Assembly: GCA_034716535.1 (NCBI GenBank)
Contig: JAYEJW010000376.1
Location: 1-9,757, forward strand
Reading direction: 5' to 3'
DNA length: 9,757 nucleotides
Source of the DNA: JAYEJW01 sp034716535
GTDB taxonomy: Bacteria; Pseudomonadota; Gammaproteobacteria; Chromatiales; Chromatiaceae
Part shown: in pieces, positions 1-6,045 of the stretch
Position numbering within the stretch: the first letter of the stretch is position 1
How the letters are laid out: every line of letters begins with the position of its first letter
Position numbers and translations under genes: made by a program
Notes under the pieces: model-generated
What the model saw: the letters and a program-made list of their open reading frames with translations, nothing else
The model's database searches: none
What the model was told of the DNA's origin: nothing

Positions 1-1210
1 CGGCGAGACTCAAGTCGTTGAGCGGCCGGTCCGCCTCCGCAAGGGCCGGCGTGCTGCAAAGATCGGCCGCGAAGAGCTCACGCGTAAGGACGGTGTCCGG
101 GCACAGGGCCACCGCCTTCATCAAGCGGTTTTCGAGCTCGCGCACGTTGCCCGGCCAGGGCCAGGCGCGGAAACAGTCTACGACGTCCGCCGCCAGGTGA
201 GTGGTCCTTCGGCCGGTCTCCCGGTTGATGCGGGCGAGGAGGGTCTCCACCAGATGCGGGAGGTCTTCCATCCGCTCCCGCAGGGGCGGCAGGTGGATGT
301 TGACCACCTGTAGCCGGAAGAAGAGGTCCTCCCTGAACCGACCCTCCGTCACCCGCTGCGCAAGGTCCACATTTGTGGCGGCGAGTATGCGCGCGTCGGT
401 GGTCTCCACCCGTTGCGCCCCGAGGGGCATGAATTCCTTGTACTGGAGCACCCGCAGCAGCTTGGCCTGCATGGCCGGCGACAGCTCGCTGATCTCGTCC
501 AGGAAGAGTGTCCCGCCGCGGGCAAGGGCGAATTTGCCTATCTGCCGGTTCACGGCGCCGGTGAAGGCCCCCCGCTCGTGCCCGAACATGTCCGATTCCA
601 GCAGGGTCTCCACAAGCGCTGCGCAGTTGACCACGACGAACGGCCCCTGTGGATTCTCGCCGGCGCGGTGGACCGCCCGGGCTACCAGCTCCTTGCCCGT
701 GCCGGATTCGCCGGTGACGAGCAGGGTGGCGGGGCTCTTTGCCACCAGCCCGATGGTCTTGAACACTTCCTTCATGGACCGGCTGCGGCCCACCATGGTG
801 AGGCTGCCCGGGAGCTCCCGGGCCCCGCCCTCGACGGCGATGCGCTCACCGGCCTCCCGCAGGGCCTTGGCGACGGCGCGGTCGAGCTCGTCGATGTCGA
901 TGGGCTTGTGGATGTAGTCCTCCGCCCCCTTCTGCATGGCCTCGATGGTGCTCTCCATGTCGTGGAAGGCGGTGATCATGATCACCCGCACCCCCGGGAA
1001 GTCCTTCTTGAGCTCCACTAGCCCTTCGAGCCCTGAGCGGCCCGGCATGCGGATGTCCATGATCACCAGCTCCGGTGGCCCGGCGCCCGCAGCGGCCAGG
1101 GCCTCGTCCACGCTGTGAGCGGTGGCGGCCTCGTGGCCCTGGGCCTGCAAGTGAAGCTGCAGGGCCCGGCAGCCGGCGGTGTCGTCGTCGACGATGAGGA
1201 TTCGGGACAT
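1..1210 (-). CDS. NtrC-family sigma-54-dependent response regulator (partial, C-terminus off window)
   Basis: Reading leftward from ATG at 1210-1208, 403 codons are open to the window edge. Residues 1-115 form a receiver domain: acidic cluster D8-D10, phospho-acceptor D52 in MDIRMPG, T80 and K102. Residues about 135-370 form a sigma-54 activator AAA+ ATPase, with Walker A GESGTGKE at 167-174, the sigma-54-contacting GAFTGA loop at 214-219, and Walker B GGTLFLDE at 232-239. The Fis-type DNA-binding helix-turn-helix expected near residues 420-470 lies outside the window. Such proteins are cytoplasmic activators that remodel sigma-54 RNA polymerase once phosphorylated by a partner histidine kinase. 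No good Shine-Dalgarno precedes the ATG, which fits former translational coupling to an upstream kinase gene whose possible C-terminal stub ends 8 bases away. The target genes cannot be told from this sequence. Confidence 0.95.
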   Translation of the reverse strand, partial: MSRILIVDDDTAGCRALQLHLQAQGHEAATAHSVDEALAAAGAGPPELVIMDIRMPGRSGLEGLVELKKDFPGVRVIMITAFHDMESTIEAMQKGAEDYIHKPIDIDELDRAVAKALREAGERIAVEGGARELPGSLTMVGRSRSMKEVFKTIGLVAKSPATLLVTGESGTGKELVARAVHRAGENPQGPFVVVNCAALVETLLESDMFGHERGAFTGAVNRQIGKFALARGGTLFLDEISELSPAMQAKLLRVLQYKEFMPLGAQRVETTDARILAATNVDLAQRVTEGRFREDLFFRLQVVNIHLPPLRERMEDLPHLVETLLARINRETGRRTTHLAADVVDCFRAWPWPGNVRELENRLMKAVALCPDTVLTRELFAADLCSTPALAEADRPLNDLSLA

Positions 1211-1218
1211 TGGCTTTG

Positions 1219-1278
1219 CTACGTTAGGATCCGGAAGTCGATCTTGAACAGGGTTCCGGGGGTCTCTCCCCTTATAGG
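1219..1278 (-). pseudogene. Possible C-terminal stub of a histidine kinase
   Basis: On the minus strand a short open stretch between TAA (1281-1279) and TAG (1221-1219) encodes PIRGETPGTLFKIDFRILT. The GT-x-F-x-I-x-F pattern resembles the last beta strand of histidine kinase ATPase domains, after the G2 box. It sits 8 bases upstream of the response regulator start, exactly where the 3' end of a co-transcribed kinase gene would lie. Further upstream the frame is lost in repeat sequence. The reading is inferred from a 19-residue match by eye, supported by position and by the decapitated kinase at 2998-3749. It could be chance. Confidence 0.42.
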
Positions 1279-1283
1279 TTAAC

Positions 1284-1319
1284 CGTAGAGACACGGAGGG
1301 CGCAGAAGGCGATAGAGGA
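1284..1319. repeat. Degenerate 9-bp tandem repeat, four units
   Basis: Four consecutive nine-base units can be read: CGTAGAGAC, ACGGAGGGC, GCAGAAGGC and GATAGAGGA, all variants of an (ACACAGAGG)-like unit and preceded by GGTTAAC at 1278-1284. From memory, related ACAGAG-rich repeats preceded by TTAACCAC recur at gene edges and insertion boundaries in many proteobacterial genomes; this was not searched. It abuts the putative kinase stub, so it may mark the left edge of the rearranged segment. Confidence 0.5.
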
Positions 1320-1792
1320 GGGCATTTCGAATCGAGATCTGTTGACGATGGGTTCGGCGGGATTGTCGGCTGATGTGTGTCGAGCGCTCCGCGCTATGGA
1401 GGCGAGGGAGTGAGCTCTTCAGGTGCCGACCAGGTTGGTCACGCCACGTCGCGAAAAAGTCTGACTTCGAGGTGCTTGCGGATACTACGACGCGAGACCT
1501 GTCCCCGACCCTATCCCAACATCACGGCCTAATATTATAAGTAGGAGGTGGAATCGCAGTGGACGATTTTACCACTCAGGTGTCCGGGGCATGGGGTTCT
1601 GGTACTGTCGCGGAATGACGGCCGAGCGAGGAGAGCCAGGAAGCTCTGCGTGCTAGGCGATCGTCTCGGAACGGTAAGGATGTGGGCTTAGTTCGCCGAT
1701 CGCTTGAAGAGGAGGCTCGCTCTCGATGGGGGAGTGCACGACACCTGCGTACCCGGACGGATAGGTTCGCTGCAGAGCACAGGAGGACGGTC
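1320..1792. other. Gene-poor stretch between repeat and the 236-aa protein gene
   Basis: No substantial protein gene is recognised here. Visible items are a small inverted repeat at 1428-1440 (GACCA-GGT-TGGTC), an AT-rich patch TAATATTATAA at 1530-1540, and a perfect Shine-Dalgarno at 1543-1550 leading into a possible 19-codon ORF, annotated separately. The AT patch contains a -10-like TATTAT (1533-1538) but has no matching -35, so no promoter is called. Confidence 0.5.
1559..1618 (+). CDS. Possible 19-aa small ORF with strong Shine-Dalgarno
   Basis: AGGAGGTG at 1543-1550 is followed, 8 bases later, by GTG and 19 sense codons (VDDFTTQVSGAWGSGTVAE, the first being fMet if used) ending in TGA. 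The Shine-Dalgarno is the best in the window and directly follows an AT-rich patch. It could be a leader peptide for the gene at 1793, a small protein, or the fossil start of a decayed gene. No family is recognised, and the GTG start and short length keep confidence low. Confidence 0.25.
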   Translation: MDDFTTQVSGAWGSGTVAE

Positions 1793-2503
1793 ATGAAGGA
1801 TATAGCTCGCATTTTTGTCGCACTCGTTAGTGGGTTGGTGTTGTTGGTCCTGGGCATCGCGTCGTCTGATGTGGTCGCGAAGTGGGACAGACGGTTCGCA
1901 GACGTGATCGTGTATACGGCTCCGGCGCCCTTGCCCGCCGGGGCACCATTGAGCGACGGACCCTACACTCCCATACCGATTTCGACCCCAACGCTGCTGA
2001 CTTGGGTCGATCCGATGCCGGATGCGGATTTCGCACATCCGACCTTCTATATCTTGATCGGAGCGGACACCGGGATTCGCGTGGTGGACGGTTGGTGGTG
2101 GCCTGTCCTCGACGGGGAGAGGTATCTGTACGGCTGGGATCCTTGGAAGGTGCGCTTTCCCATGGAGCTTGAGGACGGACTGACTGAGGGCGTCATGGTG
2201 TATGCGTACCCTCACGTGCTAACGCCCAGCGACGAGCTATTCGATGGAGATACCCCTATACCGTTGACCGAGACGACGTTGCTCTACTGGGTGGATCTGC
2301 TCCCCTCGGCGTTCTTCGCCCATCCTACGGCGTACATATTGATCACCGCCGACGGCCTCTTCCCAGTCCAGGGGGACATCCGTGTGTACTACGGTGATTG
2401 GCCGCCAACGCTGAACGGCGAAACGATACTGCTGGGTGAGGAGCCTACGACGTTGCGGTTTCCGTATGATCGCCTGCGGGCCCTACCTCCTTGCCGTCGA
2501 TGA
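1793..2503 (+). CDS. Uncharacterised exported or membrane-anchored protein with two repeated halves
   Basis: The start is ATG 1793 because AGGAGG at 1781-1786 sits six bases upstream; the frame is open further upstream but has no comparable ribosome site. The 236-residue product begins MKDIAR, then a hydrophobic helix at residues 7-24, consistent with an uncleaved anchor or a signal peptide. No lipobox cysteine is seen. The rest consists of two similar blocks, residues about 40-123 and 136-224. Both contain TPIP...TLL.WVD..P...FAHPT.YILI.AD (59-92 and 154-187) and end in a (D/N)GE..L.G..P...RFP stretch (107-123 and 208-224). The composition is rich in Trp, Tyr, Pro and Asp, suggesting a beta-rich extracytoplasmic fold. 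I do not recognise the family and assign no function. It lies among repeats and transposon debris between two kinase fragments, so it was probably acquired; its GC content and codon use look less extreme than the flanking operon. Confidence 0.72.
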   Translation: MKDIARIFVALVSGLVLLVLGIASSDVVAKWDRRFADVIVYTAPAPLPAGAPLSDGPYTPIPISTPTLLTWVDPMPDADFAHPTFYILIGADTGIRVVDGWWWPVLDGERYLYGWDPWKVRFPMELEDGLTEGVMVYAYPHVLTPSDELFDGDTPIPLTETTLLYWVDLLPSAFFAHPTAYILITADGLFPVQGDIRVYYGDWPPTLNGETILLGEEPTTLRFPYDRLRALPPCRR

Positions 2504-2530
2504 GGGGAACGGACGAGTCGTGACAACCAA

Positions 2531-2608
2531 GTAGGGTGGGCATCGCCGACGGATCAAACTGCAAGTTTCGCCACAAGCTCGACGTACGGCGGGCGATACC
2601 CACCCTAC
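2531..2608. repeat. REP/MITE-like palindromic element
   Basis: Left arm GTAGGGTGGGCATCGCC (2531-2547) pairs with right arm GGCGATACCCACCCTAC (2592-2608): 17 bases with one mismatch, around a 44-base interior. The interior holds a smaller palindrome, AAACT-GCA-AGTTT, near 2557-2569. From memory, GTAGGGTGGGCA/TGCCCACCCTAC palindromes are dispersed repeats in several gammaproteobacteria; copy number here is unknown. The element starts 27 bases after the stop of the 236-aa protein gene, so its transcript could fold and act as a 3' end, but no U tract follows. Confidence 0.65.
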
Positions 2609-2654
2609 GGGAAGACGCTTCACGGGCGGGCTTGTTGACGGAGTTTCCAAAAGC

Positions 2655-2663
2655 GTAGGGTGG
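2655..2663 (+). repeat. Extra half-copy of the palindrome arm (GTAGGGTGG)
   Basis: GTAGGGTGG at 2655-2663 repeats the first nine bases of the left arm at 2531, 47 bases past the right arm and just before the transposase fragment. A nine-base match could be chance, but the location beside the palindrome suggests a truncated extra copy. Confidence 0.35.
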
Positions 2664-2675
2664 ACAGGTCCTGAA

Positions 2676-2953
2676 ATCGAGCACGATGTCGACCCCGGAC
2701 TCGTGCACACTGTTGTGGGGAGCGCGGCGAACGTCTCGGACGTGAGCCAGACCGAGCACCTGCTGCAGGGCGAAGAGGCGGTGGTATTCGCCGATACCGG
2801 CAACATCGAAGCAGACAAGCGCGAAGAACTCAAGGACAAACCGGTGAAGTGGCGTATTGCCATGAAGCGCGGCAAGCTCAAGGCGATGGAGGAGGGTCCT
2901 CTCAAGGAGCTGAGGCGTCGCGCCGAACGGCTCACTACCCCTGCGCGCGCGCC
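2676..2953 (+). mobile_element. IS5-family transposase fragment
   Basis: The plus frame encodes DVDPGLVHTVVGSAANVSDV, then a block with LLQGEEAVVFADTG, KREELKDKPVKW and AMKRGK, ending with GPLKELRRRAERL near 2930. This matches the middle of IS5-type DDE transposases. The second catalytic Asp is present in the FAD motif. The N-terminal part with the first Asp and the C-terminal part with the Glu (usually near a VEHPF motif) are missing, so it cannot be active. The usual FADAGY motif reads FADTGN, consistent with decay. After about 2953 the frame continues, but only as antisense of the kinase remnant. No terminal inverted repeats are seen. Confidence 0.8.
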
Positions 2954-2997
2954 GCTCGCGACCCGCAAATCAGCATCCACCCCGCTTCCATCGATCG

Positions 2998-3749
2998 TCA
3001 GTACGGCAGTTTTCTCCCCGCCTCGCCGCTGGGGGCGGCCTGCTTGCTCAGGATCTGCAGGGCGATCTTCACGGGCGAGAGGGGGTTGCGCAAGTCGTGG
3101 GCGATCATGGTCGCCATGCGGCCCACCTCGGCCAGGGCCTGGGAGCGAGCTCACGGTTGCGGGTCGCTACCTCCTGTTCCAGGCGCTTGCGCTCGGTGAT
3201 GTCTTCCTTCACGGCCAGGTCGATATCTTCCAGGGTGCGGCGGAAACGGCGTTCGTGCTCGCTCTGCAGCTCCGCTTGATGGTGGTGGACGCGTGCCCGA
3301 GCCAACAGGAAGGAGCCGACGGCGAGTAGGGCCAGCATAGCGCTGTACAGGGCGGCATTGTCAGCAAGGAATCGTCCCGGCGGGAACGCGAGGTCGTGCA
3401 GGGGCAGGAGGGAGATGATCTTCCAGGCGTAGGCACCGGGTGGCGTTGTGACGGGTGCCGCGAGATCGGCGCGGGGATCGGCGCGGGGATCGAGGATGGC
3501 GGCACGGGCGACCGGGTGGGGCGACACGGTCGCGAAGGTGAACAATCCGTTCGGCGTCTCGCGCCCGGCGGACCGCGTTCGAGCTTCGCCGGCAGTTACC
3601 TTCGGTCGACAGACGAGGGACGGGGGACAGATCGTCCGATGCGACGTCGGCAGATCGAGGCCCACCTCAGCATCAGGGCGCCACCAAGGGGGCAGAGTCA
3701 AAGAACCGGTTGACAGTCGAGGCTTGAAGCCCGAGACTCCCGACCGCAA
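2998..3749 (-). pseudogene. Broken sensor histidine kinase, phospho-acceptor part
   Basis: Read leftward, recognisable protein starts near 3551 (NGLFTFATVSP) and continues through AYAWKIISLLP, the distal half of a Cache-like periplasmic sensor. A membrane helix follows at about 3365-3297, then a coiled linker, DITERKRLEQEV, and after a frame change near 3147-3150 the dimerisation helix SQALAEVGRMATMIAHDLRNP with the H-box His at 3099-3097. Translation stops at 3000-2998, after LQILSKQ and a short tail, so the whole ATP-binding domain is missing. Upstream of about 3566 the frame is open to 3749, but the sequence is not recognisable as a sensor and lacks a first membrane helix. The shift looks like loss of one base (frame reading ...REL, then R/S-SQALAEV). 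It was probably partner to the response regulator at 1-1210. It could be a decayed gene or, less likely, contain a sequencing error at the shift; the lost catalytic domain is not explained by an error. Confidence 0.78.
3464..3492. repeat. 12-bp in-frame tandem duplication within the kinase remnant
   Basis: GATCGGCGCGGG occurs at 3464-3475 and again at 3476-3487, followed by a partial third GATCG. On the minus strand it encodes a doubled Asp-Pro-Arg-Ala (LDPRADPRADLA) in the sensor part of the kinase remnant. Slippage is the simplest origin. Confidence 0.6.
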
Positions 3750-3942
3750 CGTTCATGAAACTGTAATAAAAAATGGTGCCTCCGTAGATATACTGAGGCC
3801 GCCGAATACGGTTTCTTTGCGCTCTGTGCGGCTAGTCAGGGTGCCTAGGCCTGCGATTGTATGAGCTTCTAAAGCGCGATCGGCAGTCCTTGAAACCGCG
3901 TCGGCCGTAACCATTCCCGCCCCGTAGTAGTGAGGTAATCGA
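3750..3942. promoter_or_regulatory. Leader region upstream of the mrp-type operon
   Basis: This divergent intergenic stretch should hold the operon promoter, because no other space exists before the eight-gene run. A -10-like TATACT lies at 3789-3794 but has no convincing -35 seventeen bases upstream, so it is only a candidate; if used, the leader would be about 140 bases. An AT-rich patch (AATAAAAAATGG) lies at 3765-3776 and a palindrome GCCTAGGC at 3843-3850. The ribosome site GAGG (3932-3935) is seven bases before the first ATG. I recognise no riboswitch. Confidence 0.35.
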
Positions 3943-4467
3943 ATGGAGCATCCTCCCCCCGACGTCCGTCCATCGTTTCCCCACTACCTGTTCACTTTCG
4001 GTGTCGTGGTGCTCTTGTGGTTGTTGTTGGCAGGCAGCCTGCGTAAAGAAGAGATCCTGGCCGCGGCCGTTGCCGGGTTGATCGTCAACGCCGTGGCAGG
4101 GCCGCGGCTCGCGATCTTCACAGGCGTGCGATTATCGCCGTTGTCGCTCGTTCACCTGGTTCTTTACCTGGTCCATTTCTTCGGAGCCCTGGTTCGGGCC
4201 AACCTCGACATGGCCCGTCGGGTTCTGACCCCATCGCTTCCAATCCGGCCTGCCGTCGTTACCGTGCAGACCAACCTGAAGTCGTCCCTCGGCAAGCTCC
4301 TGCTCGCCAACAGCATTACCCTGACACCGGGTACCTTGACGGTGGATGTACAGGACGATCGCATTCTGGTGCACTGGGTCGATTGTCCGCCGGGTACCGA
4401 TCTGGCCGGCGCCACCCGTGCCATCGCCGCATCCTTCGAGCGCCGTATCAGCGGATTTCTCAAATGA
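3943..4467 (+). CDS. mrpE: Mrp/Mnh cation:proton antiporter subunit E
   Basis: This 174-residue inner-membrane protein is an MrpE/MnhE (PF01899-type) subunit. Hydrophobic segments are visible at residues about 15-32, 38-53 and 66-84, followed by a soluble part with the family's hallmark LLANSITLTPGTLTVDV (120-136). The family is an accessory part of the multisubunit Na+(K+)/H+ antiporter, needed for assembly or activity rather than itself resembling an ion channel subunit. The start ATG is preceded by GAGG at seven bases. The length is normal for the family. It opens the operon, and its stop codon overlaps the next start (ATGA). Confidence 0.95.
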   Translation: MEHPPPDVRPSFPHYLFTFGVVVLLWLLLAGSLRKEEILAAAVAGLIVNAVAGPRLAIFTGVRLSPLSLVHLVLYLVHFFGALVRANLDMARRVLTPSLPIRPAVVTVQTNLKSSLGKLLLANSITLTPGTLTVDVQDDRILVHWVDCPPGTDLAGATRAIAASFERRISGFLK

Positions 4468-4730
4468 CTCTGACTCTCTTGGAAACCATCGCCTTCGTCA
4501 TGATGGGCGGGGCGCTGCTTCTCGGGCTGCTGCGTCTGGCCCTGGGGCCGCAGTCGCCGGATCGCATCGTCGCCGCCGATATGCTGTCGGTGATTACGAC
4601 CGCCGGCTTGGCGGGGCTTGCCGCCCTGCTCGATAGCCAGCTCTATCTGGACGTGGCCCTGATTTACGGGGTGCTGGCGTTCGTCGCCGTGGTGGCCATC
4701 GCCCGCGCCATCGAGGGGAACCGGACATGA
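4464..4730 (+). CDS. mrpF: Mrp/Mnh antiporter subunit F
   Basis: The 88-residue product is a small three-helix membrane protein of the MrpF/MnhF family. The characteristic GPQSPDRIVAADML (28-41) includes conserved acidic residues D33 and D39, and the helices span about 5-27, 38-57 and 62-82. The start is the ATG overlapping the mrpE stop as ATGA, which gives the usual family length; longer in-frame starts would read into mrpE. It acts with E and G as a small-subunit block at one end of the antiporter complex. Translational coupling to mrpE is likely. Confidence 0.95.
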   Translation: MTLTLLETIAFVMMGGALLLGLLRLALGPQSPDRIVAADMLSVITTAGLAGLAALLDSQLYLDVALIYGVLAFVAVVAIARAIEGNRT

Positions 4731-5047
4731 GATTGGCCGCTGACTTGTTCTTGCTTCTCGGGGCGGCCTTCGCGCTGCTCGGTGCCCTGGGGCTGCTGCG
4801 CATGCCGGACGTCTACAACCGGATTCAGGCGGGTACCAAAGCGGTGACGCTGGGGGCGCTGTCGTTTCTGATCGGCGTGGGTCTGCTTCATCCGGAATGG
4901 TGGACCAAGCTGCTGTGTATCGCCGGATTCATTCTGTTCACCAACCCCGTCGGCTCGTCCACCATCGCACGCGCGCTCTACCTGTCCGGGGTACGGCCCT
5001 GGCGGGCGGTGGAAGAGAAGGGCGCCGACCCGAGCTCCCAGCGTTGA
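4727..5047 (+). CDS. mrpG: Mrp/Mnh antiporter subunit G
   Basis: This 106-residue MrpG/MnhG protein overlaps mrpF by ATGA. The signature LRMPDVYNRIQAGTKAVTLG spans residues 24-43; the usual His of the R-L-H-A motif is Gln (Q34) here, probably a tolerated change. Three hydrophobic stretches lie at about 3-24, 39-54 and 61-77, and the last 20 residues are a hydrophilic tail. It is an inner-membrane subunit of the Mrp antiporter, of normal size. Its TGA (5045-5047) lies inside the GAGGG ribosome site of the next gene, so expression is coupled. Confidence 0.95.
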   Translation: MRLAADLFLLLGAAFALLGALGLLRMPDVYNRIQAGTKAVTLGALSFLIGVGLLHPEWWTKLLCIAGFILFTNPVGSSTIARALYLSGVRPWRAVEEKGADPSSQR

Positions 5048-5057
5048 GGGCCTTGCT

Positions 5058-5363
5058 GTGATTACCTGGATTGCGCTGATTGTCGTGATCGTCCTGCTCG
5101 TCTCGGCGGTTGCGGTGTTGGTACTGAAGAATTTTATCGGGGCGGTGGCGGCGGCTTCCGTGGTGTCGCTGGGGGTCTCCGTCCTGTTCGTCCTCCTTCG
5201 GGCCCCCGATGTGGCCATGACGGAGGCGGCCGTTGGGGCGGGTTTGAGCGGTGTTGTTCTTGCCCTGGGGCTGCGGCGTCTCGGGCTGTGGCGCCTGGAG
5301 GGTGATCGGGGCGAGGCGCACCCTCTGGTGGCTACAGGTCATCGGGAGGACCAAGATGCGTAA
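5058..5363 (+). CDS. DUF4040/MbhD-like subunit (MrpA C-terminal module)
   Basis: The 101-residue, three-helix membrane protein carries LRAPDVAMTEAAVGAG at 47-61, the signature of the DUF4040/MbhD module. In classical Mrp systems this module is part of the long MrpA C-terminus; here it is a free-standing gene, as in Mbh/Mbx-type operons. D51 and E56 are the conserved acidic residues, likely relevant to ion movement in the membrane. The start is GTG at 5058, chosen because GAGGG (5046-5050) is seven bases upstream and the family begins with the first hydrophobic helix. The last 20 residues are hydrophilic. Its 3' end overlaps the next gene by eight bases. Confidence 0.9.
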   Translation: MITWIALIVVIVLLVSAVAVLVLKNFIGAVAAASVVSLGVSVLFVLLRAPDVAMTEAAVGAGLSGVVLALGLRRLGLWRLEGDRGEAHPLVATGHREDQDA

Positions 5364-6045
5364 CCTGGCGTCCCTGCTGTTCACCGCGGGGCTTGCATTC
5401 CTGCTGCTTGTGATTGCCTCTCAGCTCGACTTCGGGAATCCGCCGATGCGGGTGGGCGAGGCCATTCTCTCCGAGGCCCCGGCGGAGGTGGGCGCGGCTA
5501 ACATCGTCACCGCTGTGCTCCTGGGCTACCGCGGCTTCGATACCCTGGGCGAGCTCTCCATTCTCTTCGCTGCCGCAACCGCCGTCGGTATGGTCCTCGG
5601 CCGCCGCCGTGCGGATGCACCCCATGACCCGCCCGGCGGATTCATCCTGAGCGCGGGCGCCGACCTGCTTTTTCCGCTGCTGCTCGTGGTGGGACTCTAC
5701 GTCGTCGTGCATGGGCACCTGACGCCGGGAGGCGGCTTTCAGGGCGGGGTGATCCTGGCCGCGGCGTTCTTCGTTGCTGTTCTGGCGCGTCCGGAGCGCA
5801 GCCTCAATCACATGGCGATCAGCCTGATCGAGGGCCTGTCCGGGGCCTCGTTCATCCTTATCGGACTCTGGGCGCTGGTGGAGGACGGGGCGTTTCTCCA
5901 GCCCTTGCTGGGCAGGGGGACCATGGGCGAGCTGCTCTCTGCGGGTACTCTGCCGCTGCTCTCCGCGGCGGTTGGCCTGAAGGTGGGCTCGGAGCTTGCG
6001 GGTCTCATGGCGCATCTCTCGGACACGGAGGCGAGCGACGGATGA
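5356..6045 (+). CDS. mrpB: MbhE-MrpB fusion subunit
   Basis: The 229-residue product joins two modules. Residues 1-83 resemble MbhE and the extreme MrpA C-terminus: a helix at 5-22, then ANIVTAVLLGYRGFDTLGE (48-66) and another helix. Residues about 95-220 are an MrpB/MnhB domain with HGHLTPGGGFQGG at 119-131 and four hydrophobic segments. The start ATG 5356 has GGGAGGA at 5344-5350, five bases upstream; earlier in-frame codons would overlap the preceding gene heavily. MrpB is an integral subunit of the Na+/H+ antiporter. The fusion supplies, with the preceding DUF4040 protein, the parts otherwise carried by MrpA. The stop overlaps the next start as ATGA. Confidence 0.92.
   Translation: MRNLASLLFTAGLAFLLLVIASQLDFGNPPMRVGEAILSEAPAEVGAANIVTAVLLGYRGFDTLGELSILFAAATAVGMVLGRRRADAPHDPPGGFILSAGADLLFPLLLVVGLYVVVHGHLTPGGGFQGGVILAAAFFVAVLARPERSLNHMAISLIEGLSGASFILIGLWALVEDGAFLQPLLGRGTMGELLSAGTLPLLSAAVGLKVGSELAGLMAHLSDTEASDG

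Noticed and set aside
201..1021. Long plus-strand open frames opposite the response regulator
   Set aside because: The minus strand gives a complete set of receiver and AAA+ motifs, so the plus frames are shadows.
1211..1560. A sigma-54 promoter (GG-N10-GC type) near the NtrC-type regulator
   Set aside because: Partial matches such as GGTGCTTGC near 1468 do not have the correct spacing between the two conserved dinucleotides.
2483..3154. A 223-codon minus-strand frame overlapping the transposase fragment and the kinase H-box
   Set aside because: It is not in frame with the H-box sequence, gives Arg/Ser/Pro-rich protein without family resemblance, and is opposite the IS5 fragment.
3710..3738. 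TTGACA at 3710-3715 as a -35 element for the mrp operon
   Set aside because: No acceptable -10 hexamer lies 16-18 bases downstream (GAGACT at best).
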